Source: an uncultured bacterium (GTDB lineage Bacteria > Bacteroidota > Ignavibacteria > Kapaibacteriales > UBA4661). Taken from it: DNA of 64,000 bases. The stretch is from contig CALCNX010000084.1 of the NCBI GenBank assembly GCA_937899715.1, forward strand, positions 1 to 64,000. Reading direction: 5' to 3'. The notes under the pieces were generated by a model, which was not told the DNA's origin, searched no databases, and saw only the letters and a list, made by a program, of their open reading frames with translations. The position numbers and the translations under genes were made by a program. Shown in pieces: positions 1 to 8,980 of the stretch. The first letter of the stretch is position 1. Each line of letters starts with the position of its first letter.

Positions 1-168
1 AGCAATGATTTTACCCTTTCAATCACAATACGAACGGCGTGTTTCATGTTGATACGACATCACTTTTTTTCTCATGGGCTGTCTCACTTTGACGGCAAAG
101 CGAAGGTGTTTAGTTTATTCACACTCAGCGCAAGTACGAAATCACCGCATCATTTTTCTTCACGGAGC

Positions 169-750
169 GTGAGGCTTTTTCTTCTTGCTGCGCTTGTCGT
201 CATGCTATCTTCATGTCAAAGTGCTATTCGCTTTAGCTCGGCAGTAAAGGGTAATACACCTTCATCCATAGCTATTTCTTCCTCTTCTATCCCCAAAAGC
301 CATGCCAATTCAAATCATGCCAGTTCAAGCAAAATACTGCCTCATTCCCTCTCAAAAGCTTCCATTCCACTTTCTACGTCACAAGAACGCCTTTTGACGG
401 CTGCCGAACGCTGGCTAGGCACTCCCTACCGCTACGGCAGCACCACCCGCACAGGAACAGACTGCTCCGGCTTCGTTATGCGCGTGTATGAGGAAACGGG
501 CATGAATATTCCACGAAGTACGAAAGACCAGTTTACAAGCGGCATAGCAGTTGAACGGGAAGAACTTAGTGTTGGTGACCTCCTTTTTTTTAACACCAAC
601 GGCGTGGGCGTTTCTCACGTCGGTATCTATGCCGGAGCAGACACCGTGATTCACGCATCTAGCACCTACGGCGTTGTGAAACAGTCTTTTTCGGATACCT
701 ATTTGGCAAAGACTTTCATCGGAGCACGGAGAATGAGAAACCAAGAATAA
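169..750 (+). CDS. NlpC/P60 (C40) cell-wall peptidase, probable lipoprotein
   Basis: The product is a predicted gamma-D-glutamyl endopeptidase of the NlpC/P60 family that would cut peptidoglycan stem peptides in the periplasm. Numbered from the upstream in-frame ATG at 46, the catalytic Cys is residue 140 (TDCSGFV), with His191 (SHVGIYAG) and His203 (IHAS) completing the triad. The GTG at 169 is preferred because it puts a textbook lipoprotein signal (VRLFLLAALVVMLSSC, lipidated Cys57) at the very N-terminus, whereas the ATG start adds 41 residues that do not look like an export signal. A serine-rich linker of about 50 residues separates the lipid anchor from the catalytic domain. The family call is firm; the start is inferred. 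Confidence 0.88.
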   Translation: MRLFLLAALVVMLSSCQSAIRFSSAVKGNTPSSIAISSSSIPKSHANSNHASSSKILPHSLSKASIPLSTSQERLLTAAERWLGTPYRYGSTTRTGTDCSGFVMRVYEETGMNIPRSTKDQFTSGIAVEREELSVGDLLFFNTNGVGVSHVGIYAGADTVIHASSTYGVVKQSFSDTYLAKTFIGARRMRNQE

Positions 751-871
751 CGGCATACGTTGATACCCGAAAAAATCCTTTGTTTCTTGGCGTTGAACGC
801 CTAAATTGCGCTGTGTTCAGAATCATTCTCACAATTCTTCTTCAAACCATTTTCTGCGGGAGTTCAGGGCT

Positions 872-2080
872 ATGCTTGAAAAATTACAGCGCAGTTTCAC
901 GACTGAAAATTACACCGAAGAACGCTACGCAGCAATGCTGAAAGATATAGATCGAACGCTCGACACGACGGTCGAGTTCCGCATTTGCGAGATGCCACTT
1001 TTTCTTTCCAGCGGTTTTGCCCGAAAACTCGAAGATGCTGCCATTTCGATTTTACTGGAATGTGTTACGCCTGAATATCTTGCCTACGCAAAACCCTCGC
1101 TGGAAGAGCGCTATACCGTTCCCAAGCAACACCCACACCCGCTTTTTGGCATTGTGGACTTCGCTGTGACGAAAGATGCAAACGGCGAATACGAGCCAAA
1201 ACTTATTGAATTGCAAGGATTTCCTTCGCTTTACGGCTTTCAGCACATTTACTCCGTCAAGGCAATGGAGCATTTCCATCTCGACCCTCGTCTATACTAC
1301 ACTCTCAGCGGTAAAACCCCTGACGATTATCTTACCACGCTCCGCAAAAATCTTCTGGGCGGTCATAATGTTGAAAATGTTGTTTTAATGGAGCTTACGC
1401 CCGACAAACAAAAGACTCTTCCCGATTTTCGTGCGACTGAGCTACTCACAGGCGTTCGCGCTGTCGATATTTGCTCCTTGAAAAAAGACGGCAATAAACT
1501 ACTCTACGAGCGCGACGGCAAGTGGACACCGATTCATCGCATTTTCAATCGTGCTATTATTGACGAACTCGACGATGCAAAAGCTGTCATTCCTTTTAAC
1601 TGGACAGACGAACTCGACGTAGAATGGGCAGGGCATCCGAACTGGTATTTCCTCATTAGCAAATACTCTATGCCCTACTTGAAACACAAAAGCGTTCCCA
1701 AGACGCACTTTCTCCATTTACTGCCCGAAGTCCCGCACGACATCGAAAACTATGTTCTGAAGCCACTCTTTGCCTTCGCGGGTAAAGGCGTAAACGTGAC
1801 CCCCACACGAGCCGACGTGGAAAACGTATCGGCGGCAGAGCGCGACAAATGGATTCTCCAAGAGCGGGTCCACTATGCCGAATCGGTCTATACGCCCGAA
1901 GGTATGAATAAGGCGGAAGTCCGTATTCTCTGCATTTGGGAACCGGACGCGGAGAAGCCTGTACCGTATATGTCGCTTTTACGCTCCGGTCGTGGTGCAA
2001 TGCTGGGTGCACGGTACAATCGCAGCCCGTGGACAGGAGCGTCCAGCTGCTTCTTTGGTGATGAAACAATTTTCGGGTAA
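872..2080 (+). CDS. ATP-grasp-like protein of unknown substrate
   Basis: This is a soluble protein of about 402 residues. The C-terminal half resembles an ATP-grasp nucleotide-binding region: a YVLKPLFAFAGKGV segment that looks like the lysine/glycine-rich ATP-binding strand-loop, followed by WILQERV and an acidic KAEVRILCIW strand that could supply metal ligands. The N-terminal half contains a conserved-looking IELQGFPSLYGFQ segment. I do not recognise a characterised relative, so the substrate is unknown. The ATG at 872 is chosen over a TTG at 806 because a GGGAG sequence at 858-862 sits at suitable spacing and the extra 22 residues are Asn/Ser/His-rich. It lies 77 bp upstream of the MFS gene on the same strand. 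Confidence 0.6.
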   Translation: MLEKLQRSFTTENYTEERYAAMLKDIDRTLDTTVEFRICEMPLFLSSGFARKLEDAAISILLECVTPEYLAYAKPSLEERYTVPKQHPHPLFGIVDFAVTKDANGEYEPKLIELQGFPSLYGFQHIYSVKAMEHFHLDPRLYYTLSGKTPDDYLTTLRKNLLGGHNVENVVLMELTPDKQKTLPDFRATELLTGVRAVDICSLKKDGNKLLYERDGKWTPIHRIFNRAIIDELDDAKAVIPFNWTDELDVEWAGHPNWYFLISKYSMPYLKHKSVPKTHFLHLLPEVPHDIENYVLKPLFAFAGKGVNVTPTRADVENVSAAERDKWILQERVHYAESVYTPEGMNKAEVRILCIWEPDAEKPVPYMSLLRSGRGAMLGARYNRSPWTGASSCFFGDETIFG

Positions 2081-2157
2081 AATTTTCGAGTACCTTTTCA
2101 GAGCAGCTGTATTATCTTTTCACCACTTTGCTGCATCTCTATTACAATCATTCCTTT

Positions 2158-3474
2158 ATGCCTACACCAAATTTCCCGCCTTCGCGCACAGGCTGGTATG
2201 CCGTTGCTATTTTGCTTCTGGCATACACCTCGTCTATGATTGACCGCGTTATTCTGGGCTATCTTGTTGGTCCAATTAAGCAAACCTTCGGAGTTACCGA
2301 CTCGCATTTGAGCCTACTCATGGGCATCGCCTTCACGCTTTTCTACACACTTCTGGGAATACCCGCCGGACGGCTCGCGGACAACGCCACACGGCGAAAT
2401 GTCATTGCGGGCGGCATAGCGCTGTGGTCGCTTGCAACGGCATATTGTGGTATGGCGAAATCTTACATCCAACTCTTCATTGGACGTGTAGCCGTAGGCG
2501 TTGGCGAAGCAACGCTCAGTCCGAGCGCATACTCGCTCATTGCTGACCTTTTTCCGCCGGAAAAGCGTACAACCGCAATGAGTGTCTATTCGATGGGCAT
2601 TTCCATCGGCAATGGCACGGCGGTCATACTGGCGGGAACTATTGCAGGGTTTGCCGCCTCAGCAGGCATGATGACGCTTCCAATCGTGGGCGAGATTCAT
2701 GCGTGGCAGTACATTTTCTTTCTTGTTGGCTTGCCCGGACTTCTTGTGAGTTTGCTCTTTTTCACCGTCAAAGAACCTGCACGGATTGGCGTGAACAACA
2801 CGCGCAGCGTTCATTTTAGCGAAGTGCTCGGTTATTTGAAACAGCACAAAAAAGCGGCGCTCTGTCACACCGTTGGCTTCGGGATGTTCTCGATTTTCAA
2901 TCAAGGCGTAGGCTTTTGGTTTCCCGAATTTTTCCTTCGTACCTACGGCTGGAAACGCCCCGAAATTGGTCTTTGGCAAGGTTCGACAAGTATCATCTTT
3001 GGTACGCTTGGACTTTGGGCGGGAAGCCGTCTTGCCGCATATTTTCTGAGGCGCGGACACACCGACGCAAATATGCGCGTGATGCTGACAGCAGCAGCGT
3101 GTTTGCTTCCCGTAGCGGTGATTATGCCTCACCTGCCAACAGGCACAATGGCGGCGATGTGCTTTGTATGGACGGGATTTTTCGGATTTATGCCCTACGG
3201 CGCGGCTCCGGCAGCAATTCAGCAGCTTATGCCAAACAAAATGCGAGGGCAGACAGGCGCAATGTTTCTCCTCGCTATCAACGTGATGGGTGGTGGCACG
3301 GGACCCTTTATTGTATCGTCCTTCACCGATTTCGTTTTTCACAACGATGCTGCTCTGCGCTATTCGATGAGCATTGTCGCTGCGCTGAGTCTCACAGGAG
3401 CAGTGGTGCTGTACAGAATTGGGTTGAAGCATTTTCGGGCGAGTTTGGCAGGAGTGGGCACGACCACAGAATAG
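2158..3474 (+). CDS. Major facilitator superfamily transporter (Spinster-like)
   Basis: This is an integral inner-membrane transporter of about 438 residues with the 12-helix MFS pattern. The loop between helices 2 and 3 carries the family signature GRLADNATRR, and helix 4-5 has GRVAVGVGEATLSPSAYSLI, which resembles the Spinster/SPNS-type branch (often annotated as sphingolipid or sugar-phosphate transporters). The substrate cannot be read from sequence. The start at 2158 removes ten upstream residues and leaves a short cytoplasmic N-terminus before helix 1. The gene ends 14 bp from the convergent serine hydrolase gene. Confidence 0.82.
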   Translation: MPTPNFPPSRTGWYAVAILLLAYTSSMIDRVILGYLVGPIKQTFGVTDSHLSLLMGIAFTLFYTLLGIPAGRLADNATRRNVIAGGIALWSLATAYCGMAKSYIQLFIGRVAVGVGEATLSPSAYSLIADLFPPEKRTTAMSVYSMGISIGNGTAVILAGTIAGFAASAGMMTLPIVGEIHAWQYIFFLVGLPGLLVSLLFFTVKEPARIGVNNTRSVHFSEVLGYLKQHKKAALCHTVGFGMFSIFNQGVGFWFPEFFLRTYGWKRPEIGLWQGSTSIIFGTLGLWAGSRLAAYFLRRGHTDANMRVMLTAAACLLPVAVIMPHLPTGTMAAMCFVWTGFFGFMPYGAAPAAIQQLMPNKMRGQTGAMFLLAINVMGGGTGPFIVSSFTDFVFHNDAALRYSMSIVAALSLTGAVVLYRIGLKHFRASLAGVGTTTE

Positions 3475-3488
3475 AAGTTTGCCGCAAC

Positions 3489-4754
3489 TCAACGCTTGCG
3501 AACGCTGGAAGTCGTGGCTGTGGTGGCATTGAGATTAACATGAGCCATTGCCGATGTGGGTACGGGCAGAATCTCGCGTAGGAGTTTGCGTAAGGTACGG
3601 TACGTAGGAGCCATCTTCCGAAGCGGTGTTTGCGTTGCCAGTACACCGATAATACCGCGCTGCACATCTATCCAAGGGCTGAATCCCAAGCGCCCCTGAG
3701 AACTAAGTTCGCAGAGAGTGCTTTGTGTAAGCAGCATTAGGGAAGGCTCTATCGAAATACGCCACACCCCCACGCCATAGTCTGCTTTTTCGCTTGTGAG
3801 GTTCATACTTATATCGGCTGGATCAAGAACCTGCTGGTACTGCTTCATCACAGGCACACACCCTGCTTGATTACTCAACATTTCATTGATTGCAGATTCA
3901 GAAAGAACCCTTCGCCCATTCCACACGCCTTTATTCACGAGCATTTGCAGGAACCGTGCGTAATCCCGTGCAGACGACTGTGCGCTGCCCGCCACGAGAG
4001 GGTTTTCGGTCGCGCCCAATCCGTAAAAATTGGTGTGTGTCATTCCAAGCGGTTTTGCAAGCCGTTCTTGGAATAATTTTTCCCATGATTTGCCCCCAGC
4101 AATCTCGACAATCCGCCCGCCTACTTGCATAGAAGCACCGCCATACGCAAAAGCAGTACTGGGCTTGTATTTCAGTCGTTCTTGGCAAATGGCATACGCA
4201 GCATTTTTCATGGTGAGCTTCATGTCGCGCATAATGGGTACCTCCCCGGCAAAGCCTGATGTATGCGAGAAAAGCTGACGGACTGTTATAGTCGCTTTTG
4301 TGCCGGAGAGGTACTGCAAGTACTTCCCAATAGAATCAGAAAGCGCAAGTTTGCGGTCATCCACTAACGTTAGCAACAGCGCACCAGCAAGCCATTTGGA
4401 AGCCGAGGCAATCGGCATCACCGAATCCGCCGTTACCGTACCAAAGCCTTTCTCGTAAATAACCCTGCCGTCATGAATAAGCACAAGCGCACATCCGCCG
4501 TCGAAATGGGAAAGCGAGTCGCGCAGGAGTTTATCTACACGCGAAAAATCGTAGAAACGGTTTTCGGAAGGCTGGGAGGAAGAAGGCTGAGGTATAGACT
4601 GCGCAGCGGCACCCTGCACAGACAAAATTGCCTCTGTTACGAATGTCTGAGCTACACAGAAAAAAACTGTGACGAGTGCATTACGCCTGCTTTGCGAGCC
4701 ACTTTTTTGTGTATACCTACCACTATGTGAGAATTGCACCAAAATCGTATCCAA
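3489..4754 (-). CDS. Serine hydrolase, class C beta-lactamase/esterase fold
   Basis: This is an exported serine hydrolase of the beta-lactamase class C / penicillin-binding-protein-like family (Pfam Beta-lactamase). A signal sequence ends near the segment QGAAAQS. The nucleophile motif SxxK is present as SASK within MPIASASKWLAG, and the second-motif tyrosine is in FAYGGASMQVGG. The typical KTG box is not obvious, which fits esterase or peptidase relatives better than true beta-lactamases. No ATG is available near the N-terminus: TTG at 4754 or GTG at 4739 are the candidate starts, so the first residues are uncertain. The natural substrate is unknown. Confidence 0.78.
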   Translation of the reverse strand: MDTILVQFSHSGRYTQKSGSQSRRNALVTVFFCVAQTFVTEAILSVQGAAAQSIPQPSSSQPSENRFYDFSRVDKLLRDSLSHFDGGCALVLIHDGRVIYEKGFGTVTADSVMPIASASKWLAGALLLTLVDDRKLALSDSIGKYLQYLSGTKATITVRQLFSHTSGFAGEVPIMRDMKLTMKNAAYAICQERLKYKPSTAFAYGGASMQVGGRIVEIAGGKSWEKLFQERLAKPLGMTHTNFYGLGATENPLVAGSAQSSARDYARFLQMLVNKGVWNGRRVLSESAINEMLSNQAGCVPVMKQYQQVLDPADISMNLTSEKADYGVGVWRISIEPSLMLLTQSTLCELSSQGRLGFSPWIDVQRGIIGVLATQTPLRKMAPTYRTLRKLLREILPVPTSAMAHVNLNATTATTSSVRKR

Positions 4755-4916
4755 TCAAAATATCGAACCAAATTCCGTGAATCCGAATACTGTCCACCCT
4801 GACAAAACAACTATGTGTGGGATTTGTACTACATTTTCGTCACGGGCGAAGAATAGCACAAAATACTCACCCAGCAGAAAAACTCCAAACCCTAAAATTG
4901 CAGCCACAAGAATCAT
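4755..4916 (-). CDS. Possible small membrane protein (53 codons)
   Basis: A short reading frame starts with ATG at 4916 and stops directly before the first codon of the serine hydrolase. It encodes a hydrophobic stretch (ILVAAILGFGVFLLG, then YFVLFF) followed by an ordinary-looking soluble tail. It could be a small membrane protein co-transcribed with the hydrolase or a remnant. No ribosome-binding site stands out and no family is recognised, so the call rests only on the plausible amino-acid composition. Confidence 0.25.
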   Translation of the reverse strand: MILVAAILGFGVFLLGEYFVLFFARDENVVQIPHIVVLSGWTVFGFTEFGSIF

Positions 4917-4970
4917 TTGAAACGCGACAGCGCGAAAATAGTCGAATACACGGTGTACATTCCAACGCTT

Positions 4971-5135
4971 TCAGGGATTGCCCTCGTAAAGGTTTTCAAA
5001 GCCGTACCGATAGGAAAACTGGGCATAAAAGAAAAGACCTAAGTGTAAACCCAACGTATAGTCAGTGACAAAGGTTCTGCTGAAACTACTGTGCATCTTG
5101 ACGGGTAAGCTCCAAAGGCTCGGAGTGATTGCATC
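4971..5135 (-). pseudogene. Possible remnant of an outer-membrane beta-barrel protein
   Basis: Within the 530-bp stretch between the serine hydrolase and the NHL gene, one minus-strand frame is open for 54 codons between two stops. It has the alternating aromatic/small pattern of a barrel C-terminus (DYTLGLHLGLFFYAQFSYRY). There is no start codon at a sensible place and the frame is closed upstream by TGA at 5136-5138, so this looks like a decayed 3' fragment. The rest of 5136-5286 shows nothing recognisable. Confidence 0.25.
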
Positions 5136-5286
5136 TCATGCGGGGTGTCGTTATTCGTGACAGATTTTGTTTCGTACGGCATAGAAACTGCAAGGTGGAC
5201 AACATAATCAATCGGACTGCAACGATAGCAAAAGCTCAGATTTTTGGGGTTGAAAAGGATGAGCAGCGGCGGAAGACGCTTATTTC

Positions 5287-7620
5287 CTACCGAATGTGTT
5301 GAAGGAGCTTCGTTCTTTGTTCGGTTCCGGCTCGCACGATAACAGTGTACGTGCCATACGGAAATGCGTTCATGCCTAGCGCCCATTCGTGTGTGCCTTC
5401 CGGCAGAACGCCCAGCGTCTCTTCGCGCACAAGCCGCCCTAAAACATCAAAAAGCAGAACATCCACACGGGCAGCAGTGGAAAGAGTGAACGTCAGGTTT
5501 GCTTCATCCTGCACGGGGTGGGGTGCAATCGCTATGGAGGGCGTCGGTGCGATATTTGAGGAAGTGAACTTTACGGAGACGGGTGCGGCAGGGGTTATTT
5601 TGCGGATGCAACTACTCCCTGCATCTGTCAGGTAAACATTTCCTAATGCATCAACAGCTACGCATGAGGGAGCAGCAAATTGCGCCATTACCCCCGCTCC
5701 GTCTGCATAGCCTCTGATTCCATTTCCAGCAAAAGTAGTCACTACCCCCAACGAGGTTATCTTACGAATACAGAAATTGCCTTGGTCTGCCACATACACA
5801 TTCCCTACATCGTCCACAGCTATTCCGGTGGGATTGTTAAATCGCGCTGTGACTCCGATACCATCGGCATACCCCCTATCACCACTTCCTGCAAAAGTAG
5901 TAACCCTACCAAGAGAAGTAATTTTGCGAATGCGGTTATTACCCCTGTCTGCCACAAATACATTACCATCTCCATCCACAGCAATACCATTAGGAAAACT
6001 AAACTGCGCCGTTGTTCCTGCACCGTCTGCATAACCATCACTACCACTACCGGCAAATGTTGTTACTATGCCTGACGAAGTTATTTTGCGGATTCGTTCA
6101 TTATAACTGTCAGCAACATAGATATTTCCTGACTTATCGACAGCTATTCCATATGGGTTATCAAACTTTGCCATACTCCCTACACCATCGACATAACCAC
6201 TAATACCGCTTCCTGCCAGTGTCGACACTACACCCGATAAAGTTATCCTGCGGATACAATGGTTGCCAACGTCTGCTACATAGAGATTCCCGGCACCGTC
6301 TGAGGCGACCCCGAAGGGAGAATTAAACTGCGCTATATCGGCGGTAGCATCGACATATCCATTAATACCTCTTCCTGCGAATGTAGAAACTAAACCCGCC
6401 AAAGTAATTTTACGTATACGAGAATTACCTTGATCTGCCACATACGCATTTCCCGCACCATCTAAAGCAATGCCGAAGGGATAACTAAATTGGGCTATGT
6501 TTCCCGCACCGTCTGTATAACCTGAGATGTCGCTTCCCGCAATTGAGGTAACTTCACCTGACAAGACTATCTTACGGATACGATTATTATTGGCGTCTGC
6601 CACGTAGATATTTCCCACGCCATCCACAGCCACACTCAAAGGATAATTAAATCTCGCCATCCCTGCTGTACCAGCATCATAGCCGGGAACGCCACTTCCT
6701 GCCAGAGTAGAAACCAGACCTGATGGTGCAATCTTACGAATACGGTTATTATTGGCATCTGCAATATATACATTGTCTGTCCAGTCCACAATAACGCCAT
6801 ATGGAGACTTAAACTGTGCCGTTGTACCGGCACCGTCAGCAAAACCGGGATTGCCATTTCCGGCAAACGTGGAAACAACTCCTGCTGAGGTAATCTTGCG
6901 AATGCGGTGATTATCACAGTCAGCTACATAAGCATTTCCTGACCAATCCACTGCAATACCTCTGGGATTAAGAAACTGTGCAGCTACTCCTGTTCCATTT
7001 ATATAGCCAGGGCTGCCACTTCCAGCAAGCGTAGAAACCAGCCCGGACGGGGTAATCTTACGAATACGGTGATTACCTTGATCTGCCACAAACACATTTC
7101 CTCCTCCATCAACAGCAATTCCAAAGGGAGCATTAAACTGTGCGTTTATTCCTGCGCCGTCGGCATAACCAGCCTTGCCGCTTCCGGCAAGTGTAGAAAC
7201 TACGCCAGACGTGGTGATTTTACGGATGCGGTGATTGCCTTGGTCAGCCACATAGACATTGCCCTCACCATCCACAGCGATACCGGTGGGAGAATAGAAC
7301 TGTGCGACTGACCCTATACCGTCGGCATAACCAGAATATCCGTTACCGGCAATAGTTGAGACCACGCCTGACGAGGTAACTTTGCGGATACGATGATTGT
7401 CTTGGTCTGCCACATACACATTACCCACACCATCCACAGAGACACCGGTGGGAGACCTAAACCGTGCAAGAGAACCCGCGCCGTCTGCAAAGAAACCTCT
7501 GCCCGCAAGAGTGGAAACTGTTTGCGCATTTGCTGGTATCGCTCGCAGCAATAGTCCAACAACAGCACAAAACAGAGCGTGGCAAACACAGATCCCGATT
7601 TTATTTCGCAAAGTTTTCAT
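5287..7620 (-). CDS. Secreted NHL-repeat beta-propeller protein with C-terminal sorting domain
   Basis: This is a secreted protein of 777 residues. A signal peptide (about residues 1-33, ending AIPANAQ) is followed by twelve tandem NHL units of 54 residues (first unit 52), residues 35-680. Each unit has the form VSTxAGxGxxGYADG...GNVYVADxxNxRIRKI. The last ~80 residues (from about SIAIAPHPVQDEANLTFTL) have the fold-type pattern of the Bacteroidota type IX secretion C-terminal domain: a DVLGRLV motif, then GTYTVIVRAG and a short basic end. Twelve units suggest two six-bladed propellers, probably for binding glycans, proteins or surfaces. The export route is inferred from the sorting domain; the ligand is unknown. 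The near-identical repeats make the locus prone to copy-number change. Confidence 0.85.
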   Translation of the reverse strand: MKTLRNKIGICVCHALFCAVVGLLLRAIPANAQTVSTLAGRGFFADGAGSLARFRSPTGVSVDGVGNVYVADQDNHRIRKVTSSGVVSTIAGNGYSGYADGIGSVAQFYSPTGIAVDGEGNVYVADQGNHRIRKITTSGVVSTLAGSGKAGYADGAGINAQFNAPFGIAVDGGGNVFVADQGNHRIRKITPSGLVSTLAGSGSPGYINGTGVAAQFLNPRGIAVDWSGNAYVADCDNHRIRKITSAGVVSTFAGNGNPGFADGAGTTAQFKSPYGVIVDWTDNVYIADANNNRIRKIAPSGLVSTLAGSGVPGYDAGTAGMARFNYPLSVAVDGVGNIYVADANNNRIRKIVLSGEVTSIAGSDISGYTDGAGNIAQFSYPFGIALDGAGNAYVADQGNSRIRKITLAGLVSTFAGRGINGYVDATADIAQFNSPFGVASDGAGNLYVADVGNHCIRRITLSGVVSTLAGSGISGYVDGVGSMAKFDNPYGIAVDKSGNIYVADSYNERIRKITSSGIVTTFAGSGSDGYADGAGTTAQFSFPNGIAVDGDGNVFVADRGNNRIRKITSLGRVTTFAGSGDRGYADGIGVTARFNNPTGIAVDDVGNVYVADQGNFCIRKITSLGVVTTFAGNGIRGYADGAGVMAQFAAPSCVAVDALGNVYLTDAGSSCIRKITPAAPVSVKFTSSNIAPTPSIAIAPHPVQDEANLTFTLSTAARVDVLLFDVLGRLVREETLGVLPEGTHEWALGMNAFPYGTYTVIVRAGTEQRTKLLQHIR
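5581..7518 (-). repeat. Twelve 162-bp tandem repeats inside the NHL gene
   Basis: Tandem units of 162 bp (54 codons; the first has 52) encode the NHL blades of the surrounding gene. Units differ mainly by synonymous and conservative changes and are in phase with the reading frame. They give rise to long spurious frames on the other strand. They are protein-coding repeats, not a CRISPR array. Confidence 0.9.
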
Positions 7621-7740
7621 AGCTTTTTATAGATGCTGTTTGACAACACTTTTTGAGTTCCGAGACACATCCCAGAGACTGGAGGGCAAAATAGCAATTT
7701 ATCGCTACATTTCTGCCTCAGGGAGTTAATTTTCGTTTGA

Positions 7741-7772
7741 TTTGTCTCGCACCCATTCGCGGCGTATTTTTA
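7741..7772 (+). promoter_or_regulatory. Candidate promoter for the NrnA gene
   Basis: TTTG at 7741-7744 and TATTTTTA at 7765-7772 (7 of 8 matches to TAnnTTTG) are separated by 20 bp. This is the spacing of Bacteroidota housekeeping promoters, and the ATG is 37 bp downstream. Confidence 0.4.
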
Positions 7773-7808
7773 CGCAAATTCTCAACCATTTTTTACTAGA
7801 ATCACTTC

Positions 7809-8849
7809 ATGCAAACTTTCACTTTTACGCGGCTTTCTCGTATTCCCTCTTTCGGTGAGGGCTTGGAAATCTGCCTTGAGATTATCAGCCGCCATCAGTC
7901 GTTCTGCATCGTCACGCACGTCAATTCGGATGGCGATTCGCTTGGCTCGCAGCTCGGACTCGCGCACCTTCTCCAGCAGCTCAGCAAGACAGTACACTTG
8001 GTGAATCCCAGTCACGTGCCGGAAAACTTGCAATTCCTTCCCGGAAGCGAGGAAATTCGCGTCTTTGAGACAGAACGCGATACAGCTTTGCTGGCAAGCG
8101 TGGATGTGTTGCTCGTGCTCGATGGCAACAGCCCCTCGCGTATGCGCGGTATGGAAGAAGCAATCATGCGCTCTCCGGCAGTAAAAGCAGTGATTGATCA
8201 CCACCAAGAACCTGCTGAGTTTGCCGATGCCTACGCCATTGATACGGATGCCTGTTCTACTGCCGAACTTATCTATCGCTTACTGACACGCTTGGAAGAG
8301 CGCGACGGTGCGATATATTGCACAGAACCACTCGCAGAAGCGCTCTACACAGGCATTATGACCGATACGGGTAATTTTCGCTTCCCACGCACAACGGCGA
8401 GCGTACACCGCATTATTGCACGGCTGATTGAAGTTGGCGTTGACCCATATTATATTTTTGACAGCGTTTTCAATCAAAACCCGATGAACCGCGCACGGTT
8501 ACTGGGGAAGACACTCGCCACAATGCAAACCTATCACGGAGGGAAGCTCTGCATGATGCTCGTGAGCCACACAATGATGTTGGAAACAGGCACTAACGTT
8601 GACCACATCGAAGGCTTTGTCGAGCAGACGCTCGGCTTGCAGGGCGTAATGGTAGGTGCAATCGTGGTGGAATTGCCCAATGAAATCAAGATGTCACTGC
8701 GCTCCAAAGGTACGATTCCCGTCAACAAAATAGCACAGCACTTTGGCGGTGGCGGACATATCAACGCGGCGGGATGTCGCACCACGGCTATGACGTTCAG
8801 TGAAGCGCAGGAAATAATTGTACGACTTACGAAGGAATATCTTTCGTAA
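7809..8849 (+). CDS. nrnA: DHH/DHHA1 phosphoesterase, NrnA-type oligoribonuclease/pAp phosphatase
   Basis: This is a cytoplasmic 346-residue enzyme of the DHH superfamily. NrnA proteins degrade oligoribonucleotides of a few nucleotides to mononucleotides and dephosphorylate 3'-phosphoadenosine-5'-phosphate, using Mn2+. Visible motifs in order are THVNSDGDSLGSQ (motif I metal ligands), LLVLDGN (motif II), VIDHHQ (the DHH motif) and TGIMTDTGNFRF (motif IV). The C-terminal DHHA1 domain has the glycine-rich substrate loop FGGGGHINAAG. The length is normal for the family. It is transcribed divergently from the NHL gene across a 188-bp spacer. The exact substrate preference cannot be told from sequence. 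Confidence 0.9.
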   Translation: MQTFTFTRLSRIPSFGEGLEICLEIISRHQSFCIVTHVNSDGDSLGSQLGLAHLLQQLSKTVHLVNPSHVPENLQFLPGSEEIRVFETERDTALLASVDVLLVLDGNSPSRMRGMEEAIMRSPAVKAVIDHHQEPAEFADAYAIDTDACSTAELIYRLLTRLEERDGAIYCTEPLAEALYTGIMTDTGNFRFPRTTASVHRIIARLIEVGVDPYYIFDSVFNQNPMNRARLLGKTLATMQTYHGGKLCMMLVSHTMMLETGTNVDHIEGFVEQTLGLQGVMVGAIVVELPNEIKMSLRSKGTIPVNKIAQHFGGGGHINAAGCRTTAMTFSEAQEIIVRLTKEYLS

Positions 8850-8920
8850 AAATTTGTGTCATTAACATTTCCTTAACATCCTTTAACGTCTGCTTAACAG
8901 CCAAAAAGCTGATGCCTCCG

Positions 8921-8928
8921 TATATTTG
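8921..8928 (+). promoter_or_regulatory. Candidate -7 element for the coiled-coil secreted protein
   Basis: TATATTTG is an exact match to TAnnTTTG, located 53 bp before the ATG of the next gene in an AT-rich 131-bp spacer. No clear -33 element is visible. Confidence 0.4.
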
Positions 8929-8980
8929 CGGGTAGAGAATCAACATACCATTTCTTTCCACAACTTTCGGAGTTACGACC

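Noticed and set aside
2659..3492. Long minus-strand frame (277 codons) opposite the MFS transporter
   Set aside because: It has no recognisable domain, an odd Cys/His-rich composition and no ribosome site; the plus-strand MFS gene fully explains the region.
5581..7518. 162-bp repeats considered as a CRISPR or satellite array
   Set aside because: Units are far longer than CRISPR repeats, have no spacers and encode NHL blades in frame.
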